A stretch of DNA of 48,103 nucleotides from Streptomyces sp. SID3343. Lineage in GTDB: Bacteria > Actinomycetota > Actinomycetes > Streptomycetales > Streptomycetaceae. Position 1 is the stretch's first letter, and the number at the start of each line of letters is the position of its first letter. The notes under the pieces were generated by a model. The model saw only the letters and a program-made list of their open reading frames with translations, did no database searches and had not been told where the DNA came from. Below are positions 25,590-34,473 of the stretch, in pieces. The stretch spans positions 1-48,103 of the forward strand of contig NZ_WWJX01000771.1 in NCBI RefSeq assembly GCF_009865215.1. The letters run 5' to 3'. Made by a program: the position numbers and the translations under genes.

Positions 25590-26570
25590 TCAGCGGGCCC
25601 CCGCCGGAACGCGTTCGGCCGCGCGAAACGTGTGCCGATACGTCATCGGCGGCACGCCGATCGTCGCGACGAGGTGTTGGCGTAGGGACGCGGCCGTGCC
25701 GAAGCCGGAGCGATCGGCGACATGGTCCACGGGCCAATCGGTGGTTTCCAGCAGTCGGCGCGCGTACTCGACGCGCTGTCGTGTCAGCCACCGGCCCGGC
25801 GTCATGCCCACCTCGTTGCGGAAGCGCCGCGAGAACGTACGCACGCTCATGCGGGCGTGTCCGGCCAACTCGGCCAGTGACAACGGACGATGCAGGTGTT
25901 CGAGCGCCCACACGCGCGTCGCCGAGGTGGTCGCGGCGTCGGGCTCGGGGACCGGATGTTCGATGTACTGCGCCTGGCCGCCCTCGCGCCACGGCGGGAC
26001 GACGCACAGACGGGCGACACGGTTGGCGACCTCGCTGCCGTGGTCCAGGCGCAGCAGATGCATGCTCAGGTCGATCCCGGCGGCGACGCCGGCCGCGGTG
26101 TACATGTCGCCGTCCTCCACGAACAGCACGTCGGGGTCGACCTTGACGCGCGGGAACATTCGCTGGAAGTGCTCCGTCTCGTTCCAGTGCGTCGTGGCGG
26201 AGCGGCCGTCGAGCAGTCCGGCGGCGGCCAGGACATAGGACGCGGTACAGATCGACACCATGCGCGTGCCCGGTCGTACGCCGGCGAGCGCCTCCGCGAG
26301 GGGCGCCGGCAGCCAGTCGCGCACCTCCGTCGGTCCGCACGCGAACGGTGGGATCACGAGGGTGTCGGCAGTGGGGATCACCTCCGCGCCGTGCTCGACG
26401 GCCACGTTGAAGTCGGCGCTCGTGCGGACGGAGCCGCGGTCGATGCCGCACGTCAGGACCTCGTACAGCGGCTCGCCGCTCTCGGACAACGCGCTGCCGA
26501 AGATACGAAAGGGAATGCTCAGCTCGAAGGGATAGACGCCTTCGAGGGCCAGTACCACGACTCGATGCAT
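25590..26570 (-). CDS. GlxA-family (DJ-1/PfpI + AraC) transcriptional regulator
   Basis: 326 residues. The N-terminal DJ-1/PfpI-like domain (about 1-185) includes VVVLALEGVYPFELSIPFRI, DTLVIPPFACGP and MVSICTASYVLAAAGLLDGR, with Cys at the nucleophile-elbow position. The C-terminal AraC domain (about 215-315) has two helix-turn-helix units: LSLAELAGHARMSVRTFSRR and DHVADRSGFGTAASLRQHL. Such regulators often control adjacent oxidoreductase genes. ATG 26570 begins the conserved MHRVVVLALEG start. It diverges from a quinone-oxidoreductase-type gene with a 130-bp shared region. Confidence 0.9.
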   Translation of the reverse strand: MHRVVVLALEGVYPFELSIPFRIFGSALSESGEPLYEVLTCGIDRGSVRTSADFNVAVEHGAEVIPTADTLVIPPFACGPTEVRDWLPAPLAEALAGVRPGTRMVSICTASYVLAAAGLLDGRSATTHWNETEHFQRMFPRVKVDPDVLFVEDGDMYTAAGVAAGIDLSMHLLRLDHGSEVANRVARLCVVPPWREGGQAQYIEHPVPEPDAATTSATRVWALEHLHRPLSLAELAGHARMSVRTFSRRFRNEVGMTPGRWLTRQRVEYARRLLETTDWPVDHVADRSGFGTAASLRQHLVATIGVPPMTYRHTFRAAERVPAGAR

Positions 26571-26700
26571 GGCCGAATCCTTGCACATATTGGCTATACG
26601 GCCACTCGATGAGAACGCATGCGATCGGCGAGTGTGGGGCACACGTCGCCGGCCGGTCGGGTCGCGGCGCGAAGACGGTCCTACGGCAGGGGAGACGAGC

Positions 26701-27636
26701 ATGCGCGCGATCGGTCAGGACACGCTGGGTGGGCCCGAGGTACTCAAGATCGTCGAGGTGGAGCGACCCGAGGCCGGCCCCTCCGAGGTTCTCGTGCGGG
26801 TACATGCCGCCGGGGTCAACCCGACCGACTCGTGGCATCGCGCCACGGGCGGACTGATGCACAGCGGACCGATACGTCTGGGCTGGGACGTATCCGGCGT
26901 CGTCGAGGCCGTCGGACTCGGCGTGACGCTGTATGCCCCCGGCGACGAGGTGTACGGCATGCCGCGCCTGCCGTACGAGGCCGGCGCGTACGCCGAATAC
27001 CTCGTCGCCCCGGCACGCCACCTCGCCCGCAAGCCGGCCGGAATCTCGCACGTGCAGGCCGCCGCGCTACCGCTCGCCGCGCTCACGGCGTGGCAGACCC
27101 TCGTGGACACCGCGAACGTGCGGGCGGGACAGCGTGTCCTCGTCCACGCGGCGGCGGGCGGAGTGGGGCATCTCGCGGTACAGATCGCCAAGGCGCGCGG
27201 CGCCTATGTGATCGGGACCGCCCGCGCCGACAAGCACGAATTCGTGCGCGGCCTGGGCGCGGACGAGGTCGTGGACTACACGAGTGTCGCGTTCGAGACG
27301 GTCGTGGGTGATGTCGACATCGTGCTCGACTGCGTCGGTGGCGAGTACGGCCCGCGTTCGCTCACGACGCTGCGCCAAGGCGGCATCCTGCTCTCGATCG
27401 CGTCGGCGGCGGAGGCGTACCTCGCCGAGGAGGCCCGAGCGGTCGGCCGACGTGGCGGTTTCACGATCGTCGAACCCGACCACGCGGGCCTCAAGGAGAT
27501 CACGGCGCTCGTCGAGGCGGGAGCGTTGCGAGCCGAGATCGACACGGTGCTGCCGCTGGAACAGGCCGGGAAGGCCCACGAGATGAACGACACGCGGCGC
27601 ACGACGGGGAAGATCGTCCTGACGGTCGTGGACTGA
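26701..27636 (+). CDS. NADP-dependent quinone-oxidoreductase-type MDR enzyme
   Basis: 311 residues, a zinc-free medium-chain dehydrogenase/reductase. GroES-like N-terminal half: RVHAAGVNPTDSWHRATGG and LGWDVSGVVEAVG. Rossmann half: VLVHAAAGGVGHLAVQIAKA, then IGTARADKHEFVRGLGADEV, and C-terminal TTGKIVLTV. No zinc-binding Cys cluster is present. It would reduce a quinone or an unsaturated carbonyl compound with NADPH. ATG 26701 follows GGGGAGACGAGC, a strong ribosome site. It is probably controlled by the divergent GlxA-type regulator. Confidence 0.9.
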   Translation: MRAIGQDTLGGPEVLKIVEVERPEAGPSEVLVRVHAAGVNPTDSWHRATGGLMHSGPIRLGWDVSGVVEAVGLGVTLYAPGDEVYGMPRLPYEAGAYAEYLVAPARHLARKPAGISHVQAAALPLAALTAWQTLVDTANVRAGQRVLVHAAAGGVGHLAVQIAKARGAYVIGTARADKHEFVRGLGADEVVDYTSVAFETVVGDVDIVLDCVGGEYGPRSLTTLRQGGILLSIASAAEAYLAEEARAVGRRGGFTIVEPDHAGLKEITALVEAGALRAEIDTVLPLEQAGKAHEMNDTRRTTGKIVLTVVD

Positions 27637-27637
27637 T

Positions 27638-27662
27638 CCCGACCGCGCGATCCCCGGTCGGG
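27638..27662 (+). terminator. hairpin after the oxidoreductase gene
   Basis: CCCGACCG (27638-27645) and CGGTCGGG (27655-27662) form a perfect 8-bp stem starting two bases past the TGA. No T-tract follows. Confidence 0.6.
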
Positions 27663-27940
27663 GCCGCACCAAGACTCCGGGCCGTGATCGCCGAGCGCGG
27701 GAGCGGCCCGCTTTGGTCGCTTCGGAAGGTGTCTTGTGCGATGAACCGGTCCCGTCGCTTCACGGGCTTCGCCGCCTGGCGGCCGTCGTTCTCGTCGTGG
27801 CCGGCGACCGACGACGAGGACCGGATGCTCGCCCGCACCGACGCGCCGCAAACCGCCGCCGGCCGACCGAGCTGTCAACTCCCCACCGACGACCCGTTGA
27901 TCGTGACCGTCCCGAGGAGCCCGACACGAACCCCGACGCC

Positions 27941-28062
27941 ACCGTCGTGATCGCCGGCGCCGGCCAGGGCGGATTCCAGGTCGCCGCGTCGCTACGTGAA
28001 CGCGGACACGCCGGCCTCGTCGTCCTCGTCGGCGACGAACCGGGCCTGCCCTACAGCTCGAT
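27941..28062 (+). pseudogene. FAD-dependent ferredoxin reductase, N-terminal fragment
   Basis: The plus strand reads TVVIAGAGQGGFQVAASLRE, RGHAGLVVLVGDEPGLPYS and then loses homology. This is the FAD-binding beta-alpha-beta start of the ferredoxin reductases that serve P450s and dioxygenases. The remaining roughly 360 residues are missing. It lies tail to tail with the last ABC gene of the metallophore operon, marking a deletion junction at the cluster border. Confidence 0.68.
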
Positions 28063-28139
28063 CCGCGTCTGGGGGGCAGCAGCCCGGCGTCCTCGGCCGT
28101 GGTCGCCAGGGTGCCACCGCCCGGGCAGCCGCGGAGGCC

Positions 28140-29936
28140 TCACTCGACACCGTGATCGTGGGGATGGTGACGACACCCCGCCGAGCCCGGTGTGGATGCG
28201 GCCGAACCCGCCAGACGCCAACCCCCGGCGCGTTCTCGGTCGCGCCGGAACGTCGCGTACAGGCCGTCACGGCCGATCAGTTCCTCATGTGTGCCGTGTT
28301 CGTCGATCCGCCCCTCGGCGAGGACGAGGATCCGGTCGGCGGCCGAGACGGTCGCCAGTCGGTGCGCGATGACCAGTAGCGTCCTGTCCTGGGCGAGCGT
28401 GTGCATCGTGCGCGTCAGAGCGGCCTCGGTGGAGGCGTCCAGCGCCGCGGTCGCCTCGTCGAACACGACGATCGGCGTGTTCTTGAGCAGTGTCCGCGTG
28501 ATGGCCACGCGTTGTCGCTGTCCGCCGGACAAGGTCGCTCCCCGCTCGCCCACGCGGGTGCGCCAACCGTGTGGCAGTTCGGCCACGACGTCGTCGAGTC
28601 CCGCCAGGTTCGCCGCGCGCAGCAGCCGTTCGTGGCTCGCGTCCGGGTCGCCGACCCGGACGTTGTCCTCCAGCGTCCCTTCGAACAGGTAGGTGTCCTG
28701 GAAGACGGTGGACACGTGGTCGGACAACGTCCGCTCGTCCAGGTCGCGCACGTCGACGCCGCCGATGCGCACCTCGCCCGCGTCCACGTCCCAGAACCGG
28801 GCGAGCAGTCGGGCGATCGTCGTCTTGCCCGCCCCCGAGGGCCCGACCAGCGCGGTCATCCCCCGTTGCGGCAACCGGAAGGACACGTCCACCAGCACGG
28901 GCCGTGGGCCGTAGCCGAAGCGCACCCCGCGAAACTCGACCCCGGCGTGTTTCGGTGTCAGCGGCGCGCGAGGGAGCGGCAGCGGCTCGGCGTCCAGCAC
29001 GGCGGTGATCCGGGCGAGGCTGTTGGCCGACAGGCGCATGCTCGCGCCCAGATCGGCCGCCGCGGACACGCTCTCGGCAAGCCGAGCGGTGAGGACCAGG
29101 AGCGCGAGCAGTGTGGGCGCGCCCATCGCTTCGCCCAGCACCGCATCGATGCCGACGATCAGTACCGCGGCGAAGGTCAGTCGGACCGCGAACGCGAAGG
29201 AGACCAGCCCCGGTACGCCCCGGGTGATCATCGAACGGTCGGCGGCGGCCTCGCGTACCAGCGCCGCGTCCAACGCCGAGTGCCCGTCCACGGTGCGACC
29301 GAACGCACGCAGGACGGGCTGGTTCTGCGCGTACTCCACGATGCGCGCCGCCGCGTCGTCGATGGCCCGATCCCGCCCCAGATCAAGGCGTCGCACGATG
29401 GCGCCACTGGCCAGGTACGCGGCGACGAGGACGGGTGTCGCCAGGGTGAGCGTCAAGGCGACGCGCGGGTCGAAGATCCAGCAGGCGCCGAGGATGGTCA
29501 GCGGGGTGACCACGGCATTGGTCAGTGGCCGCAACAGGTGCGCCGGCACGTTCATCACCTGGACGACGCTTTGACTGGCCAACCGGCCGAGTTCGGCGGA
29601 GCGGGCCCGGGTGAACCAACCCAGGGGGAGCGTCACGACGTGGTCGGCGATCCGATGGTGTAGCGCTCGGGACAGCCGGGCGCCGGTGGTGAAGCCGCCG
29701 GCGATACTCGCCGCCTGGACGATCGCGTAGCCCCCGGCGCACAGGCACAGCCAACCCAGGTAGGGCACGGCCGCGTCCGGGTCCTCGCCGAGCAGGCGGG
29801 TGAGCACCGGGACGGTGAGGCCGAACGCGAGTCCCTGCAGGACCGCGGCGACGACCATCGTGGCGATCAGCCGCCGCAGGGCACGCGCGTGCTCGGCTCC
29901 CAGGGCCCGAAACAGGTGGCGCAGCATGGTGGTCAC
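28140..29936 (-). CDS. ABC transporter, exporter fold (YbtP/YbtQ-like), second subunit
   Basis: 598 residues: an N-terminal six-helix membrane domain (about 1-310) fused to a nucleotide-binding domain (about 340-575). Visible motifs are Walker A GPSGAGKT, signature LSGGQRQRVAITRTLL, Walker B IVVFDEATAALD and the switch His in IAHRLATV. It starts at GTG 29936, overlapping the partner gene by GTGA; ATG 29927 is an alternative start. With the preceding gene it forms a probable heterodimer of the YbtPQ/IrtAB type, exporter-fold proteins known to import siderophores, although export cannot be excluded. The last about 20 residues are unusual and end in CRHHPHDHGVE. This could bind metal, or may simply reflect the deletion junction downstream. 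Confidence 0.92.
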   Translation of the reverse strand: MTTMLRHLFRALGAEHARALRRLIATMVVAAVLQGLAFGLTVPVLTRLLGEDPDAAVPYLGWLCLCAGGYAIVQAASIAGGFTTGARLSRALHHRIADHVVTLPLGWFTRARSAELGRLASQSVVQVMNVPAHLLRPLTNAVVTPLTILGACWIFDPRVALTLTLATPVLVAAYLASGAIVRRLDLGRDRAIDDAAARIVEYAQNQPVLRAFGRTVDGHSALDAALVREAAADRSMITRGVPGLVSFAFAVRLTFAAVLIVGIDAVLGEAMGAPTLLALLVLTARLAESVSAAADLGASMRLSANSLARITAVLDAEPLPLPRAPLTPKHAGVEFRGVRFGYGPRPVLVDVSFRLPQRGMTALVGPSGAGKTTIARLLARFWDVDAGEVRIGGVDVRDLDERTLSDHVSTVFQDTYLFEGTLEDNVRVGDPDASHERLLRAANLAGLDDVVAELPHGWRTRVGERGATLSGGQRQRVAITRTLLKNTPIVVFDEATAALDASTEAALTRTMHTLAQDRTLLVIAHRLATVSAADRILVLAEGRIDEHGTHEELIGRDGLYATFRRDRERAGGWRLAGSAASTPGSAGCRHHPHDHGVE

Positions 29937-31702
29937 ACGTTCTCCGGATCGGCGGTGGCGCGCACGCGCGCGCGACGGTGCCACAGCCGGGCGTAGGGCC
30001 CGTCGGCGGCGAGGAGTTGATCGTGGCGGCCTTGTTCGACCACGCGTCCGGTGTCGAGGACGACGATGTTGTCCGCTTCGCGCACGGTTTCCAGGCGATG
30101 CGCGATCACCAACACGGTGCGTCCGGTCGCCAGTTCGCTCAAGGCGTCCTGGATGTGCGCCTCGGCGGTGGGGTCGGCGAAGGCGGTCGCCTCGTCCAGG
30201 ACGAGGATCGGGGCGTCGGTGAGCAGGGCTCGGGCGATCGAGACGCGTTGGGCCTCGCCGCCCGAGAACTGCGCGTCCTGGCCCACCACCGAGTCGTATC
30301 CGCGCGGGAGTTCGAGCACCCGCTCGTGGATGCGGGCCGCCGTGGCGGCGCGGATCACCTGTTCGTGGGTGGCCTCGGGCCGGCCCAGTCGGATGTTGTC
30401 GGCGACGCTGTCCGCAAGGAGCCGGACGTCCTGGAAGACGAAGCCGACGGTGCGGTAGAGGTCGCCGGCCGCGATGTCGCGGACGTCCACGCCACCGATG
30501 TCGACGGTTCCGGCGTTCGCGTCGTGGAATCTGGGCAGCAGTGCGGCAAGGGTGGACTTCCCGGAGCCGGAGGGGCCCACGAGTGCGGTGACCGTTCCCG
30601 GGGCGAGGTCGAGGTCGATGTCGTGGAGTACGTCGTGCTCGCCGTCGTAGGAGACCCGTACGCCGCGCAGTCTCACGTGCCGGCCGACCGGTGTACGCGG
30701 CGACTCGGGCTGGGAGAGGGGTGGTTCGTCCAGCAGGTCGGTGATGCGGGCGGCGGCGGCGCGTCCGCTTTGGATCTGTTGCAGCCGCGTGCCCACCGCG
30801 CCCACGGGAGCCGCGAGGGTGGGCGCCAACAACGTGAACGGGATCAACGTCGCCGGTGCGATCACGTCCTGGGTGACCAGGATCGCGCCGACACCCAAAA
30901 CCAGGGTGAGGACGACGACGGGCGCGACCACGAGGAACGCCGCGGTGCTGACCACCAGCGTGCGGCGTGACCAGGCGGCGAAGAACGCCGCGAAGTCGTC
31001 GGCCGCGCGAGTGAATCGTCCATGGGGGGTGCGCTCGCGGCCGAAGGCCTTCACCACGGGGATGCCGTCGGCGAACTCGACGGCGGCGGAGGTGATCCGG
31101 GTCTGCGCGCGGTGGTATTCGACCATCTGCTCACCGGCCCCGGCCATGGCACGTCGGAACAACAGCATTCCCGCCACCGCCGGTAGGACGGCGACCAGGG
31201 CGAGCCTCCAGTCGACGGTGAGCAGGTATGCCAGCGCCGCGGTCGGCGCCACCAGCACGGTGGTGACGTCGAGCAGGGTGTGGGCGACCAGATGGTGCAG
31301 CGCGTGCACGTCGTCGTGGGTGGCGGCGGTGATCCGCCCGGTGCCGCGGGAGGTGAACCAGCCGAGCGGCAACCGGCCCACGTGCTCGGCGAGTTCGCGA
31401 CGCAGCCGCAGTTGCAGCGCGTTGTCGGCGTAGTGGCTCAGTGTCGCGGCCGCGTAAGCGAGCACGAGCGCGAGCAGGGCCGCGCCGGCCGCGGTCGACA
31501 CGAGCGGCCACACGCGGGCACCGGACGGAGCCGGATCGTCGAGCAGTCGGCGGGCGAGTTCGCCCACGGCGATGAACGGGACGATCCCGACCAGCGCGGC
31601 GAGTGCCTGGAGGCCCACCGCGAGGGTGAGTCGGCCGTGTCCGCCCTCGGTCACCCGGCGCAGCGGACCGGGCTTCTTCGGTGCGTGTCCGGGAGGTGTC
31701 AT
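29933..31702 (-). CDS. ABC transporter, exporter fold (YbtP/YbtQ-like), first subunit
   Basis: 589 residues. Membrane domain about 20-320, with segments such as LAALVGIVPFIAVGELA and VVLTLVLGVGAILV, and an ATPase domain about 345-570. Walker A is GPSGSGKS, the signature is FSGGEAQRVSIARALL (an F and E variant of LSGGQ), Walker B is ILVLDEATAF followed by ADPTAE, and the switch region is IAHRLETV. The ATAFADPxxE D-loop recalls siderophore transporters of the YbtP/IrtA group. ATG 31702 overlaps the methyltransferase stop (ATGA), and the stop overlaps the next ABC gene. It is expected in the cytoplasmic membrane as one half of a heterodimer moving the metallophore. Confidence 0.92.
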   Translation of the reverse strand: MTPPGHAPKKPGPLRRVTEGGHGRLTLAVGLQALAALVGIVPFIAVGELARRLLDDPAPSGARVWPLVSTAAGAALLALVLAYAAATLSHYADNALQLRLRRELAEHVGRLPLGWFTSRGTGRITAATHDDVHALHHLVAHTLLDVTTVLVAPTAALAYLLTVDWRLALVAVLPAVAGMLLFRRAMAGAGEQMVEYHRAQTRITSAAVEFADGIPVVKAFGRERTPHGRFTRAADDFAAFFAAWSRRTLVVSTAAFLVVAPVVVLTLVLGVGAILVTQDVIAPATLIPFTLLAPTLAAPVGAVGTRLQQIQSGRAAAARITDLLDEPPLSQPESPRTPVGRHVRLRGVRVSYDGEHDVLHDIDLDLAPGTVTALVGPSGSGKSTLAALLPRFHDANAGTVDIGGVDVRDIAAGDLYRTVGFVFQDVRLLADSVADNIRLGRPEATHEQVIRAATAARIHERVLELPRGYDSVVGQDAQFSGGEAQRVSIARALLTDAPILVLDEATAFADPTAEAHIQDALSELATGRTVLVIAHRLETVREADNIVVLDTGRVVEQGRHDQLLAADGPYARLWHRRARVRATADPENV

Positions 31703-32430
31703 GCGACGAGGACTCCTATGTGGGGGACGACGTGGGAGCCGACGCGGGTGATCCGGCGGACGGTCATGCCGGACTCGGCCGCGAGTCGGTCGAGGTCGTA
31801 GGCGTGCCAGTCGTAGGTGTCGGTCACCTCGCGCACCAGGCGTCCGTCGTCGTCGAGGACCTTCCAGGTGGTACTGAAGCGGGTACGGTCGGCGGCGACG
31901 GGTTCCGCGGCGATCCACCATTCGTACACCTGGCGGCCGATGCGCTCGCTCAGCGACAGCGTGGGTGGCATCGGCCGGGGGGCGGCGGTGCCCATCAGCT
32001 CGACCGCGACCAGCCCTCCGGGGGCCAGGTGAGCGGCCAACCGGCGCCACAGTGCGATACGTTCGCGCCGATCCAGGTGGCCGGCGACGCCGAAGATCAC
32101 GGCGGCGCCGATCTTCTCGGGCAACGCCATGTCCTGGGCGGTGCCGTCGGTGATGCTCACTCGGCGTCGCAGGTCCGGGTCTCGGGCGACACGGGAGGCG
32201 AGTACGGCGCGCATGGTCGCGGAGGGTTCCGCGGCGACGATCCGAGCGTGCGGCAGGGCCGCGGCGATGACCTGTGTGACGCGTCCGGTGCCGGCGCCGA
32301 TCTCCACGACCGGGCCCGCGGTCGCGTCGACGTCGGCCAGGACGGCGCTCAGCGCGGGTCCGCTGCTCGTGACGTGGCGGGCCGCGACGAGGTCGTAGAA
32401 CTCCGCGGAGGTCGAGTAGTAGTCGATCAT
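31699..32430 (-). CDS. SAM-dependent methyltransferase, paralogue of the fused one
   Basis: 243 residues. SAM-binding motif I is VVEIGAGTGRVTQVIAAALP, followed by IVAAEP (acidic ribose contact) and the strand GGLVAVELMG. The start DYYSTSAEFYDLVAARH and the block DPDLRRRVSITDG are shared closely with the C-terminal methyltransferase of the reductase fusion gene in this operon (SASAEFFDLVAAPH, DEDLRRRVTVTDG), so the two arose by duplication. It probably O-, N- or C-methylates the metallophore or its precursor. It starts at ATG 32430 with a GAGGA site, the only gene of the operon not overlapping its upstream neighbour (28-bp gap). Confidence 0.88.
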   Translation of the reverse strand: MIDYYSTSAEFYDLVAARHVTSSGPALSAVLADVDATAGPVVEIGAGTGRVTQVIAAALPHARIVAAEPSATMRAVLASRVARDPDLRRRVSITDGTAQDMALPEKIGAAVIFGVAGHLDRRERIALWRRLAAHLAPGGLVAVELMGTAAPRPMPPTLSLSERIGRQVYEWWIAAEPVAADRTRFSTTWKVLDDDGRLVREVTDTYDWHAYDLDRLAAESGMTVRRITRVGSHVVPHIGVLVA

Positions 32431-32458
32431 CGGATTGGGTTCCTCGGGGGGATGGGTG

Positions 32459-33262
32459 TCACGGGGTGCTCGGCCACGGGGAGTTCACCGCGGTCAGGCT
32501 CGGGTCGAGCCGGCCGACCAGGGTGGTGACCACGTCGTGCCGCCGTGGGGTGAGGTAGAAGTGGCCGCCGGGGAAGACGTGGACACGGGTGTCGGCCGTG
32601 GTGAGCGCGGCCCACGGTCGGGCCTGTTCGGGGGCGAATTCGGGGTCCGCGTCGCCGGTGAACACCTCGATGGGGCAGCTCAGCGCGGCCCGGGGCCGAG
32701 GCCGATAGGTCTCCACGAGGCGGTAGTCGTTGCGGACGTAGGACAGCACCGCGCGGCGTAGGTCCGGGTCGGCGAGCACGTCGCGGTGGGTGCCGCCCAG
32801 GCGTTCGAGCTCGGCGCACATGCCCGCGTCGTCGCGCAGGTGGACGGTGCCCGTGCGGGCCCGCACCGGCGCCTCGCGGCCGGACACGCACAGCCGCAGC
32901 GGTTCGCCCAGGCCGCGACGCCGCAGTTCGTGGGCGAGTTCCCAGGCCACGGCCGAGCCCATGCTGTGTCCGAACAGGGCGTAGGGTCGCTCGCTCAGCG
33001 CGGTGACGGCGTCGGCGATGTGCCGGACGAGGTCGTCCATGGTGTCGACGAGGGGGTCGGTGAACCGGTCTTCGCGTCCGGGGTATTGGACGGCGACCAG
33101 TTCCACGGCGCGCGGCATGATCGCGTCCCACGATCGGTAGCCGCCCGCGCCGCCCCCGGCGTGCGGCAGGCACACCAGGCGCAGTCGGGCCGCGGGTCGT
33201 GGGGTCCAGCATCGCAGCCAGCGGGCGGGGTCGACGGTCGAGGGTGACGTCGGCGGCGTCAC
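32459..33262 (-). CDS. type II thioesterase
   Basis: 267 residues, alpha/beta-hydrolase of the GrsT/PchC/YbtT class. The N-terminal region LRLVCLPHAGGGAGGYRSWD forms the oxyanion side; the nucleophile elbow is GHSMG in YALFGHSMGSAVAWELA; the acid lies in IEVFTGDADPE; the catalytic His is in FPGGHFYLTP. Such enzymes remove wrong or stalled acyl groups from carrier proteins, here presumably those of the two NRPSs. The start is GTG 33262, overlapping the P450 stop (GTGA); a longer reading upstream lies inside the P450 gene and is Arg/Pro-rich. Confidence 0.92.
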   Translation of the reverse strand: MTPPTSPSTVDPARWLRCWTPRPAARLRLVCLPHAGGGAGGYRSWDAIMPRAVELVAVQYPGREDRFTDPLVDTMDDLVRHIADAVTALSERPYALFGHSMGSAVAWELAHELRRRGLGEPLRLCVSGREAPVRARTGTVHLRDDAGMCAELERLGGTHRDVLADPDLRRAVLSYVRNDYRLVETYRPRPRAALSCPIEVFTGDADPEFAPEQARPWAALTTADTRVHVFPGGHFYLTPRRHDVVTTLVGRLDPSLTAVNSPWPSTP

Positions 33263-34473
33263 CAGGACACCGGAAGCGAGGTGACGCCGAAGGTGGCGGA
33301 TTCCTGCTTGAACGTCAGGTCTTCGAAGGGAACGGCCAGGCGCAGGGTGGGCACGCGGCGGATCAACGTCTCCAGGGCGATCTCCAGTTCCAGGCGGGCC
33401 AGGTGTTGGCCGACGCACTGGTGGATGCCGTAGCCGAAGGCGACGTGGTGGCGGTTTCCCCGGTGGAAGTCCACGGTCGCGGGGTCGGGGAAGACGTCGG
33501 GGTCGTGGTCGGCCGCGCCCAGGAGCGCGATGACGCCGTCTCCCGCCGGGATGACGGTGCCGGCGATGTCGATGTCCTCGCCCGCCACGCGCAGTGGGAT
33601 GGAGTCGGCGATGGAGAGCACCCGCAGGAGCTCGTCCACCGCTGCCGGGATCAGTTCGGGTTGCGTGCGCAGTTCCGCCATGCGGTCCGGTTCACGCAGC
33701 AGCAGCAGCAGGGTGCTCAGGGAGATCATGTTGGTGGTGGTCTCGCGTCCGGCGATGACGGTGATGCCGATCGTGGACAGCAGTTCGCGGTGGGTGACGT
33801 TGCCGGTGCGCAGGTGGTCGACGACCAGTTTCGACAGCAGGTCGTCGCCGGGTTCGCGTTCGCGCAGCGCGATGAGTTCGCCCAGGAGTTGGAAGAGGGC
33901 GCCCAGAGCCGCGGAGACCTCGGCGGCCGTGCTGGCCCGGCCACCCGAGATGCGGGTGATGTCGTGGAAGAACTCCAGGTCGTCCTTGGGCAGGCCGATG
34001 AGTTCGCAGATGGTGGAGGTGGAGACGGCGTTGGCGTAGGCGGGCACCAGGTCGACGCCGGATCCGACGCCGGGGCCGGCGTCGAGCATGCGATCCAGGA
34101 CGCCGTCGGTGATCTCCTGCACGGCGGGGCGCATCGCGCGCACTCGCTTGACGGTCAGCTCCGGCAGCAGCATGCGCCGGTACCTGGTGTGCTCGGGCGG
34201 GTCGGTGCGGATGAAGGGGCGGGACTTGGCCCCGGCTTCCTGCTCACCCGCGCCCATCGCGGGGAAGTTGGGGTGTCGGATGTCGGCGCTGATGTTCGGG
34301 CTCGCCAGGACCGCGCGCACGTCGGCGTATCGGGTCAGGATCCACGCGGTCTTGCCGGTGGGCAGGACGACGCGAGCGGCGGGTTGTTCCTCGCGCAGCC
34401 CGGCGTACTCGTCGGGAACGGCGAACGGGCAGGTGCGGGGTATCGGGAAGGCGAAGGCGGGTGGGGTGCTCAC
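33259..34473 (-). CDS. cytochrome P450
   Basis: 404 residues, typical bacterial class I length. I-helix oxygen motif AGRETTT (in ITVIAGRETTTNMIS), K-helix ELLR in AAVDELLRVLS, and the heme-thiolate loop FGYGIHQCVGQHLARLE with the ligand Cys. Substrate-region hints include RPFIRTDPPEHTRYRRMLLP. A P450 in a thiazoline-metallophore operon is a feature of the coelibactin cluster and could oxidise the aryl starter, a thiazoline or a side chain. Starts at GTG 34473 (GTGA overlap) and ends overlapping the thioesterase. A ferredoxin or its reductase is not encoded in the visible operon. Confidence 0.93.
   Translation of the reverse strand: MSTPPAFAFPIPRTCPFAVPDEYAGLREEQPAARVVLPTGKTAWILTRYADVRAVLASPNISADIRHPNFPAMGAGEQEAGAKSRPFIRTDPPEHTRYRRMLLPELTVKRVRAMRPAVQEITDGVLDRMLDAGPGVGSGVDLVPAYANAVSTSTICELIGLPKDDLEFFHDITRISGGRASTAAEVSAALGALFQLLGELIALREREPGDDLLSKLVVDHLRTGNVTHRELLSTIGITVIAGRETTTNMISLSTLLLLLREPDRMAELRTQPELIPAAVDELLRVLSIADSIPLRVAGEDIDIAGTVIPAGDGVIALLGAADHDPDVFPDPATVDFHRGNRHHVAFGYGIHQCVGQHLARLELEIALETLIRRVPTLRLAVPFEDLTFKQESATFGVTSLPVSW

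Noticed and set aside
27637-28140. Zur or iron-box promoter between the oxidoreductase and the metallophore operon
   Set aside because: The operon is transcribed toward this region, so its promoter is on the far side. No AT-rich TGAAAATCATTTTCA-like site was seen here.
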